A stretch of DNA of 64,000 nt, from positions 124,001 to 188,000 of the forward strand of contig NZ_JXQM01000019.1 in assembly GCF_000832065.1 (NCBI RefSeq), in the 5' to 3' direction. A program made the position numbers and the translations under genes. A model generated the notes under the pieces. It saw only the letters and a list, made by a program, of their open reading frames with translations. It was not told where the DNA came from and searched no databases. The first letter of the stretch is position 1. Each line of letters starts with the position of its first letter. Source of the DNA: Nitrosospira sp. NpAV. GTDB taxonomy: Bacteria > Pseudomonadota > Gammaproteobacteria > Burkholderiales > Nitrosomonadaceae. Shown piece after piece: positions 52,745-60,403 of this stretch.

Positions 52745-53332
52745 ATGACATCCGGGAAATTAACTTCACTTCAGCTTGGCGACAGGCTGATCATAAGCGA
52801 GGCCGCGCAGGATTTGCGTCGCGTACTTGATTTTGAAGCCATATTGGTGGAGACGATCAAGACTTATGACGAAGACCTGCTTGAGAGCCGCGATCAACTG
52901 GCCCGCATTCTTGCTCGCGAGGCGGATAGGGTATTTGGAAAAGCGGAGGATGCAAATCTCCGCGCCGGTCCATACTTGTCCCGTTTCTCAGATGAGATCA
53001 GCGAGTACATCAAGAAATCATGCAAGAACAAGAATTTGAGTAAGGAACTGCGAGATTCTCTTGAGCGATGGCACCGCCAGCATCCTGATTTGGGGGGTCA
53101 TATCGCTGATCTTCCAAAAGCGGTCAACTCAATAATATCCCAGTATCGGGAAATTACTGACAAGGCGCTAACTGATTTCGTGGCTGGTAAGCCACCCACC
53201 GTTCAACTCACCTGCGAGGGTTCTACAGGTGGCTGCGCAATACTCGGGTTCTTGGTTGGGGCGGCTGCCGCTACTAGAAACATCCCGGCAGCAGCTGTGG
53301 GCGTAGTGGCAATCGGCTGGTGTTGCGGTTAA
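52745..53332 (+). CDS. Orphan protein with hydrophobic Gly/Cys-rich tail
   Basis: 195 aa from the ATG at 52745, preceded by AAAAGGAG. The first 155 residues are charged helices (LREADR-type heptads, SFDEI-like; e.g. SRFSDEISEYIKKSCKNKNL). The last 40 form a distinct segment: TCEGSTGGCAILGFLVG, then AAAATRNIP, AAAVGVVAIGWCCG. Four cysteines and no charges except one Arg resemble mature regions of membrane-active or halocin/ribosomal peptides. No maturation genes are nearby. It could equally be a membrane hairpin tail. Function unknown. Confidence 0.65.
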   Translation: MTSGKLTSLQLGDRLIISEAAQDLRRVLDFEAILVETIKTYDEDLLESRDQLARILAREADRVFGKAEDANLRAGPYLSRFSDEISEYIKKSCKNKNLSKELRDSLERWHRQHPDLGGHIADLPKAVNSIISQYREITDKALTDFVAGKPPTVQLTCEGSTGGCAILGFLVGAAAATRNIPAAAVGVVAIGWCCG

Positions 53333-53613
53333 TGGCACGGCTCGCAACCTTCTCGGGTCCCGGCACCCGGGTTTCACCCCCTTTTCCGGCCTACCATGGC
53401 GGTTGAATGCTTCTTGCAGCATATCGGGCGCATCGATCAATTACTCTAATTCGCTTTCGCTGTTTCATACCCTGTAACTTCTTACAGCTATCCCTCCCGT
53501 CGATTGTCATGCTTAATAAGCATGGCGGCACTCGCGAAATCGAGTGGCGATAAACCATTTTTCCATTTGTCGATTTTACTTCCCGTGCTTCCAGGGGGCC
53601 AGGGCAATCATCC

Positions 53614-54888
53614 ATGCGCGTATGTTTTATTTCCCATTCCGCCGGGCGGTACGGTGCCGAATTAGCCTTACTCGAGCTGCTGCAGGGACTACTTTGCTCA
53701 GGTGTTGAAGTCCTGGTGCTGGTCCCAAAGAAGGGGCCGCTTCTCGACGAGCTTGAGCGCCTGGATATTGAATGGCGGATCATCGGCTATCCCGTTTGGA
53801 TGTCTCGCCCCAAATGGCTTCCTTCCCGCGTGATGCGCCTGCTGAAGACGGCACTTATGAGCGTCCGGGTAGCCTGGATAATTAGAAAATGGAAGGCGGA
53901 TGTCGTCTACACCAATACCGTCGTGATCGGAGTCGGTGCGCTGGCCGCGCAGCTGATACGCATACCTCACGTCTGGCATTCGCACGAATCCTTGAAGCAT
54001 AATCCCAGCCAGAAATTCGATCTGGGCGATCAGACAACCTCTTATCTCCTGAACCGCCTCTCGGCTGCGATTATTGTGACATCCCGTTCCGTCGAGAACG
54101 ACTATAAGCATCTCCCTGATCCGGACAAAATCCGTGTCGTCTACCAGTCCGTTACCCCGCGCGCCAATTCCCGCTCACCTGAACCGATCCCGAAGCGGAT
54201 TTTTTTCCAGTGCATCATCATCGGATCGCTGCATCCATGGAAAGGACAGGACCAAGCCATCTCCGCGCTTGCGCAATTAGCAGGCAGGAACATCAATGCG
54301 CATTTGCTGCTGGTGGGGGATGATGGAAAGCGCTACCGCAAGCAATTGGTGCAGCACGCGGAAAATCTCGGCATGACGCAGCGCGTAACGTTTCACGGCT
54401 ATGCTGCGGACCCCCTGCCTCTTATCCAGAACGCGGATGTGGTACTCGTATGCTCCCGCTGGGAGGCTTTCGGCCGCGTCGCGGTGGAAGCGATGCTCGC
54501 GGGGAAGCCCGTGATAGGAAGCGCGAGAGGAGCCACCACGGAAATCATTCAGCATAGACAAACAGGCCTTCTCTACGAGTGGGAAAACATAGAGGATCTC
54601 GCGAAACAGATACAGTTCTTGCACGATAATCCGGAGGAAGCCCATCGGATCGGACAGGCCGCTCAACGATGGGCAGCGAACCGGTTTACTCAGGACCGAT
54701 ATGCGCGGGAAATCCTTGGGATTTTGTCAGAGGTGGCGCCAAACTCATCAGGTACCGCAATACAGCGTTCTTCCATTGATGAACCGGTTATGTCTTGCAT
54801 GCCCGGGATAGAGAATCCAGCGGAAGTATCTGCCCAAGAAGCCACTTTTAAACATAGGCACATGCCCGGGCATCACAGTGGCTCCTGA
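53614..54888 (+). CDS. Glycosyltransferase family 4 protein
   Basis: 424 aa, GT-B fold. RVCFISHSAGRYGAELALLE is the acceptor-side first strand with the Gly-rich loop, FFQCIIIGSLHPWKGQDQAI the donor-domain start, and CSRWEAFGRVAVEAMLAGKP the E-x7-E nucleotide-sugar site. The last 45 residues are extra and hydrophilic. It probably adds a sugar during polysaccharide or lipopolysaccharide synthesis. Convergent with an ATP-grasp gene; no other capsule genes are adjacent, so the pathway is unclear. Confidence 0.9.
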   Translation: MRVCFISHSAGRYGAELALLELLQGLLCSGVEVLVLVPKKGPLLDELERLDIEWRIIGYPVWMSRPKWLPSRVMRLLKTALMSVRVAWIIRKWKADVVYTNTVVIGVGALAAQLIRIPHVWHSHESLKHNPSQKFDLGDQTTSYLLNRLSAAIIVTSRSVENDYKHLPDPDKIRVVYQSVTPRANSRSPEPIPKRIFFQCIIIGSLHPWKGQDQAISALAQLAGRNINAHLLLVGDDGKRYRKQLVQHAENLGMTQRVTFHGYAADPLPLIQNADVVLVCSRWEAFGRVAVEAMLAGKPVIGSARGATTEIIQHRQTGLLYEWENIEDLAKQIQFLHDNPEEAHRIGQAAQRWAANRFTQDRYAREILGILSEVAPNSSGTAIQRSSIDEPVMSCMPGIENPAEVSAQEATFKHRHMPGHHSGS

Positions 54889-54903
54889 GCTACTCCAGTT
54901 AAC

Positions 54904-56151
54904 CTAATCCGATCGCCTGATCACCGGCGTCTTATGACCGCCTGAAAGGGAGTATTTCATGGACGCGAGATATGCTTTGATGATTGCCCGGTAGGGTTTC
55001 GGCACGAGACTTTTATATAGCACGACTATATTTTGTCTGACCCCGCCCCATAACCGGTAACGCAACATAAAATAAAAAAAATTTTCGGGAAGATGCTTCC
55101 AGACTTGATAACGGTTTAAGAGCAGGTCGCTCAATCCTATTCTTAAAGCATGAGGCAGCAGGATTTCCGGCGGATAGCGAATGTCAAAGGGATAGGGCTG
55201 CTCCAGCGTTGCGCCTGTCAAAAAGTGCGTGCGGATTATCCTGGCCGGATCGTCGCCGAAATAACGCGGGTGAGCAAGCCATAAGTTCGGCCTCATATCG
55301 GCCTCAAAGAAATAGAGATTCCCATCAATATTGGAGCGAATGGAACTGATATTCACGAAACCGTGCGCTCCCAAGGCTCTACCCAGCAACCCAAGATCAT
55401 CAAAAACCTTTTGCTCCAATTGGGAAAGCTGTACGTAACGCCTGACCATGGTTGGACCAAATCTATACTTATATTTTTCCTGGAGAGAATAGGCAAAATG
55501 AATGAGCCTTCCATTCTGATAAAAAGCTTCCATGGATACCTCGACGCCTTGTACCTTCCTTTGTACCAGAACGGGATAAGCCTTGACTCTCCCTATCGCA
55601 TCCTCCAGATCGCCAGGATCCGAGCTTTCGAATATCCCGGTGCCTCCCGAAGCGGAATCAAGCTTGATGAATAAAGGGTAACCCAATTCTCTTGCAGCAT
55701 CCCTTAGTCCGTTTTCATCGTTGGCGATCCGGAAATCAGGCGTAAGCAGTCCATTTTTCCTAAAAACCTGGGATAAGCCGATTTTTGAGAAGACATGCGC
55801 AAGATGTTCCTTTGAGGTAACGGGAAGCAATGCCAACTTTTCATCGGTGGAAAGATCGGAATGCAATATTTTTCCCAAGGTGGGATCATCTCCGATCACG
55901 ACGAGAGAGTATTCCTTTTTTATCTTTTCCGAAGCGATTTTCAAAAGAACATCATTCTGTTTTGCAAGAAAATAATCTCTTATCGACTTATTTCTTTTAA
56001 AAAGGGGATTGATCGAAATTACGTCAACGGTAAATCCCGTTCGTGTTAGTAAATTCAGTGCGGTCATCATCAACTCTGGCCACGCGCCACCTATCAAAAG
56101 AGCCTCGAGCTTATGCATTTTAGTTGTCGCGTTTCCAGATTGAAGCGTCAT
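54904..56151 (-). CDS. ATP-grasp domain protein
   Basis: 415 aa. The N-terminal part is a Rossmann-like preATP-grasp domain (ALLIGGAWPELMMTALNLLT). LGYPLFIKLDSASGGTGIFE is the ATP-grasp lysine and Gly-rich loop, YPVLVQRKVQGVEVSMEAFY the second strand and NLYFFEADMRPNLWL the metal-binding Glu/Asn. The C-terminal 100 residues are helical and basic. The ligated substrate is unknown. Starts at 56118 and 56151 are both possible. Convergent with the glycosyltransferase gene. Confidence 0.85.
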   Translation of the reverse strand: MTLQSGNATTKMHKLEALLIGGAWPELMMTALNLLTRTGFTVDVISINPLFKRNKSIRDYFLAKQNDVLLKIASEKIKKEYSLVVIGDDPTLGKILHSDLSTDEKLALLPVTSKEHLAHVFSKIGLSQVFRKNGLLTPDFRIANDENGLRDAARELGYPLFIKLDSASGGTGIFESSDPGDLEDAIGRVKAYPVLVQRKVQGVEVSMEAFYQNGRLIHFAYSLQEKYKYRFGPTMVRRYVQLSQLEQKVFDDLGLLGRALGAHGFVNISSIRSNIDGNLYFFEADMRPNLWLAHPRYFGDDPARIIRTHFLTGATLEQPYPFDIRYPPEILLPHALRIGLSDLLLNRYQVWKHLPENFFYFMLRYRLWGGVRQNIVVLYKSLVPKPYRAIIKAYLASMKYSLSGGHKTPVIRRSD

Positions 56152-56545
56152 GATTGGAAGCCGTCACCGAGCCGCCAGGAGAAGAATTACTTTGAGGATC
56201 TGATACTCGGCATCAAGTAAAAAATCGGAACTGTTTTCGATTCTAGCCTTTTTCGTGCGCCCGACAAGCTGTAGATTCCTACAGCTATTTTTCTTTTGAA
56301 TTTTGCTGTTGGCCGGTGGCGAATGCCTGATAACAGCTTAGAGGAAGGAGTTCTACGTGGCCACGCACGACAAATCAGGCCTTGCATGAGACCCGTCAGT
56401 GATCACTTGGGATCCAAGGTTTGCTGCCGACGACAACCGTATGATTCACGCCACAATCGGCAACACGTTCTTCGATACCATGATGACAGTCGCCGGCGTT
56501 TGACCAATCAGCATAGCCAGTGGGCGCCCGCCGGGAAAAACGAGA
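56152..56545. other. Intergenic stretch, nothing recognised
   Basis: 394 bp between two minus-strand genes, presumably with the ATP-grasp promoter. Short frames are present without support. Confidence 0.4.
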
Positions 56546-56905
56546 TCATTTAGCCTGACCCTCGAAATAAGCAGTGGCGTCAAGGAGCGGCTTGGGGTCA
56601 CCGCCCTGGCGCGCCACCATCGCCGCCGTCTCCCTATAATGCTTAGCCAGAGATCCTGCCTGCCGGGTGTACAGCGGTTCCCGGGCCTTTGATTTCTCGT
56701 CGTTTTCCTTGCGGATCTTCTTTCTCGTCATCTCATCATCGGCTGGTTGAAGTATCGCATTACCCTTTTCTTTATCGAGTGACGATTTCGCAGCGCCTAC
56801 TGGGGCCGCATATGCCAGCTCCGACGCACCAGCGCCAGTCGTTACTGTCATGGCAACAATCAGCAGGGCAAGTATGATCCCGGTCGAGTGAATGCGGTGT
56901 TCCAT
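56546..56905 (-). CDS. Small exported helical protein of unknown function
   Basis: 119 aa; TTAGGAGA lies upstream of the ATG at 56905. GIILALLIVAMTVTTGAGA is a signal peptide. The mature part is a charged helix (DDEMTRKKIRKENDEKSKAR), then SLAKHYRETAAMVARQGG and ATAYFEGQAK, likely a small helical bundle. It lies 56 bp downstream of the deacetylase-like gene on the same strand, suggesting a shared transcript. Confidence 0.7.
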   Translation of the reverse strand: MEHRIHSTGIILALLIVAMTVTTGAGASELAYAAPVGAAKSSLDKEKGNAILQPADDEMTRKKIRKENDEKSKAREPLYTRQAGSLAKHYRETAAMVARQGGDPKPLLDATAYFEGQAK

Positions 56906-56961
56906 CTAAAAATTCTCCTAATCGTTATGCATTGCCAAAAAGATTGGGGAGAGGCAGATGC

Positions 56962-59082
56962 TCACTGAGCCAGCCCCCGGTCGACTGGAAATGCCGTGGA
57001 GTTGGTACCCACAGAAATCCGGCCGATAAATTGGCCCCCGTACAAGTCTCCGCCCGAGAGTCCCGTAACGAGCAGATTGGGTACGGCCTTGTCTGCCGAT
57101 AGCGTAACCTGATTGATCGTGCGATTCCATGTCGCTTGAATAGCCGCGGATTTAGTGCTGAGGCTTTCCTGCGTATAGTCGCCAATCAGATAATAGGGAT
57201 AATTCTTGACCGGCAGGTTAAACAGCCGCTCGTATTCCGTGAAGACAGCATTCAACCAGTCAAACTGGAGCGTATTACCGCTCTCATCATATTTGGCCAG
57301 GTTCGACTGATGGAAAAAATGCGGCCACTTATTGAAGGTCAGCATGTGCCGCAATGCGATATCGGCTTCAGCCACGAGAATTTCCGCATAATTCCGGGGG
57401 GTGCAAAGCGCTTCCGGTATTTCACATGGATTTTGCCCGGTACTTACAAATCGCCAGTGAAACAGATAGTTGTATTCATCTTCCAACTGGAGGGGATTCG
57501 TCACATTATAGAAAATATTGGCGGGCCAGCGTGGCAACGCCAGCCGATCCTTCTGGCTGCCATCGTCATACTGGGCGATATACCGCTCGACATTCTGCGC
57601 CCGCTGCGATGAATCGAAGGCAAGATAGTCCACGCCAGCCTTGGCTGCGGCCTGAAGAAACAGCGGATTGGCCCCACCCTCGTCAAATGGCACATCGTCA
57701 GCCTGGACATTGAACATCTCCGGATGCATGGCGATATCATCGGTGCATTTGGGATCTTTCAGGCCGGAGTGTTTGCCGCTTACGAGCACCCGGCTGTTCT
57801 GGCTCTCCTCGGGAAGACCCAAAAGCTCCCAGACTTGCCGGTTCCTGATAATTTCCGCCTGGATGGCCTCTATAGTGGTAAAGGCGGCGTAATCACAACG
57901 CGCATCAGCCGTGGCTGGCGCCTTATGCATGTCTGCATGCGTATAGGTGTGGTTGATGAAACGGAAATGCATTTTGTTGGCAACCACCGCCGCTACCAGG
58001 TCTTCCGTCAAGTTTGCAGCCAATGTCGTCGCTTGGGGATCTATCACCGCCCCGGATCCGTTGAATGCGAAATCCAGCTTAAAGGTACCGGCTGCCGGAT
58101 GCGCGGCACGAAAGGCGGTCTGTTTGCTCACCGCATTGTTGATATCCTCGCCTTTCAACCGATAAGTATTGGCAGGATTATTTCTCTTGAGGGTGGGATC
58201 CCATAGACTATTGGCAAGAAACAAATCGTCCGAATGGGCAGCCATATGAACATGGCGCGCGCCAATGAACACCCCTTGCGTCACCCAGTTGACGAACTCG
58301 TAGGCAAGAACATTTGAATGGACGAGGAAGGGGGCATGAGTAATCGTCGAAATCATAACCTCGCGTACCGGTGTTGCCCGGGAAGGCATCATGTATCGTA
58401 CGATCGATACCAATGCTTCACCATTCTGGGTTTTCAGCAGCGGCTCAACACGCGGGATGGAACCGTCCCGCAGGCCATTGGCATCATTTCGAGGAGTGGC
58501 GGCGAAGGCAAAGTCCGTAATCGGAAGTGGATGAGTCCGGTTCACATATTCAAAAACTTCCTTGCTGTACGCGCCAGGCACTGTCCACTGCGCAACATAG
58601 TCGGTTGAACTGGACGAATAGACAAGGCCATAATCCAGGTAGACTCCATAAGGAGCCTCCGGATCGCGGTAAGTGCCCGGCCATCCTGACAGTACCGCTT
58701 GACGGACGCCAAAGCCTTTCTGGTAATCATGCAGAATGTCCCATTGCGCCGGCGTGAAGCGCGGAGTCAGGTCGGCGTCTGTCAGGATGATGCCATTATA
58801 GTTACCTATACAACCCGCATCCTCTGTCTTGCAGGCAACTCCGGCGGAAGTAGAGGCGAGCATTGCAGCCGTTAAATCCTGGATACCGGTATTTAATACA
58901 TCATAGGGCACTCCCATTTGCTCAAGGACTGGCTTGATGTAGGCGAACCCCAGATCTTCCGCTACCTCTCCTGTCGTGACGACCAATATTCTAAGTTTGA
59001 CGGCATCATCGGCAAACGCGGGCGACGCCACGGCAATTAAAGTAAGCCAAATTGTCATTGAAGCAAGCAACGAGCGTTTCAT
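56962..59082 (-). CDS. Secreted Agd3-like (CE18) polysaccharide deacetylase family protein
   Basis: About 706 aa with a Sec signal (LTLIAVASPAFA). Starts VKLRILVVTTGEVAEDLGF, then PYDVLNTGIQDL and YNGIILTDADL, an N-terminal receiver-like part. ARHVHMAAHSDDLFLANSLW carries the metal Asp, and MHFRFINHTYTHADMHK the HxxxxH-type ligands of NodB-like deacetylases. This layout matches fungal Agd3 (CBM87-CE18, galactosaminogalactan deacetylase) and its bacterial relatives. A second ATG at 59109 has AAAGGA very close. Predicted substrate: a GalNAc- or GlcNAc-containing exopolysaccharide. Confidence 0.7.
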   Translation of the reverse strand: MKRSLLASMTIWLTLIAVASPAFADDAVKLRILVVTTGEVAEDLGFAYIKPVLEQMGVPYDVLNTGIQDLTAAMLASTSAGVACKTEDAGCIGNYNGIILTDADLTPRFTPAQWDILHDYQKGFGVRQAVLSGWPGTYRDPEAPYGVYLDYGLVYSSSSTDYVAQWTVPGAYSKEVFEYVNRTHPLPITDFAFAATPRNDANGLRDGSIPRVEPLLKTQNGEALVSIVRYMMPSRATPVREVMISTITHAPFLVHSNVLAYEFVNWVTQGVFIGARHVHMAAHSDDLFLANSLWDPTLKRNNPANTYRLKGEDINNAVSKQTAFRAAHPAAGTFKLDFAFNGSGAVIDPQATTLAANLTEDLVAAVVANKMHFRFINHTYTHADMHKAPATADARCDYAAFTTIEAIQAEIIRNRQVWELLGLPEESQNSRVLVSGKHSGLKDPKCTDDIAMHPEMFNVQADDVPFDEGGANPLFLQAAAKAGVDYLAFDSSQRAQNVERYIAQYDDGSQKDRLALPRWPANIFYNVTNPLQLEDEYNYLFHWRFVSTGQNPCEIPEALCTPRNYAEILVAEADIALRHMLTFNKWPHFFHQSNLAKYDESGNTLQFDWLNAVFTEYERLFNLPVKNYPYYLIGDYTQESLSTKSAAIQATWNRTINQVTLSADKAVPNLLVTGLSGGDLYGGQFIGRISVGTNSTAFPVDRGLAQ

Positions 59083-59764
59083 GTTCGAGTTCTTTTCATG
59101 AAATAACATTTCCTTTCTGCAAACATATGAACGTCAAGGCAGCAAATATCCCTAGATGGCGTAAGGGGCATCCCTGAAGGATGCGATCAGGACAACCCCC
59201 AACCATTTTCATGCGACTTAATCTCTCACGATAACTTTCCGCCTATAACGTTTAGCCTCTGCAGAAGGATGACCGGAAAATCGATCATTGCAATAATTTA
59301 TTGCTTTCAGGGTCAGGCAAACAAGTTGAGCAAAGGGTATCGCTATTTTTCGACAATAGCGACTGAGGATGCGCTACCGAGCCTGCTGAAATTCAGTCTA
59401 GACCGGGTAGCGATATGAAGTGCGGTTTTTGGGAATGAGGGTAGCGAGCAACCGTAAACCGGATGTTCTCACCCTTCCGCAAACGGTATATCCGCTCGGG
59501 ATGCATGAATAAAATATGCTGGAGGCTAGAATGGTCTCGCCTCAATGGCAGCCCCGCAATGGAGCGCTGCCGAAGCGTCGAGCAACAGAGTTGTTTAGCC
59601 CGGATAAAATCCATTGAGCGGCTTTCTGAACCTGCCCAAGCGCAGACAGTCAGTTTGCCGCCTGCTGAATTATCTGGATTAAAGCAAGCCAGGTAAGAAC
59701 GCGAGGGAGGCTGCATCTGCCGCCCATACATACACTAAAATCGAGAATTTCCGGCGCGAAAAAG
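59083..59764. other. Long intergenic stretch without supported gene
   Basis: 682 bp. Open frames around 59393-59731 on either strand lack ribosome-binding sites and family features. Probable promoter of the deacetylase gene at its left end. Confidence 0.4.
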
Positions 59765-60262
59765 CTAGCCGGCATACGCCCGCACTAATTCATCGACATC
59801 GATCTTCTTCATGCGGAGTATCGCCTCCATGACCCTTCCCGACTTTTCCGGATCGGGATCACTCATCATTTTGGCCAACACGCTGGGAATGATTTGCCAG
59901 GACGCTCCATATTTATCCTTCAGCCAGCCGCACTGCTGTGCCTTTTCGTCTCCGCCTGCAGACAGTCTCTCCCAGTAGTAATCCACTTCTTCCTTGGTTT
60001 CACAATCGACCTGAAACGAGACGGCCTCGTTGAATTTGAATATCGGGCCACCGTTAAGCGCGGTAAATGCCTGCCCATCGAGTTCAAACTCAACGGTCAT
60101 TACCGATCCCGCTGGTCTTCCATGCACCTCGCGTCCGGCTTCTCCATAGCGGGAAATATTCAGAATCCTTGAATTCCGGAAAATGCCAGTATAAAACTCA
60201 ACCGCTTCTTCAGCCTGATTGTCGAACCATAAACAAGGGGTGATCTTTTGAGTATTTGACAT
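59765..60262 (-). CDS. PhnB-like VOC protein (3-demethylubiquinone methyltransferase-like)
   Basis: 165 aa. TPCLWFDNQAEEAVEFYTGI, then FRNSRILNISRYGEAG, FELDGQAFTALNGGPIFKFN, and AQQCGWLKDKYGASWQIIPS are the PhnB/DUF-type VOC signature. Despite names in databases, no methyltransferase activity is shown for the family. It ends RVMEAILRMKKIDVDELVRA, as usual. CTGGAGAAAA precedes the ATG at 60262. Confidence 0.9.
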   Translation of the reverse strand: MSNTQKITPCLWFDNQAEEAVEFYTGIFRNSRILNISRYGEAGREVHGRPAGSVMTVEFELDGQAFTALNGGPIFKFNEAVSFQVDCETKEEVDYYWERLSAGGDEKAQQCGWLKDKYGASWQIIPSVLAKMMSDPDPEKSGRVMEAILRMKKIDVDELVRAYAG

Positions 60263-60403
60263 GACGTTTTCTCCAGTCGGGATGGGTAATAAATATGAAT
60301 GACCATACTATCGGTTAGTCGTTTGCGAAACACCGATATCGACAAAACAGCGAATTAAAATTATTTTCACACCTTGGGCTACCCTACCCAGTTTCACTGG
60401 CGG

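Noticed and set aside
59393-59731. Frames on both strands in the gap after the deacetylase gene
   Set aside because: Neither has a ribosome-binding site or domain; composition looks non-coding.
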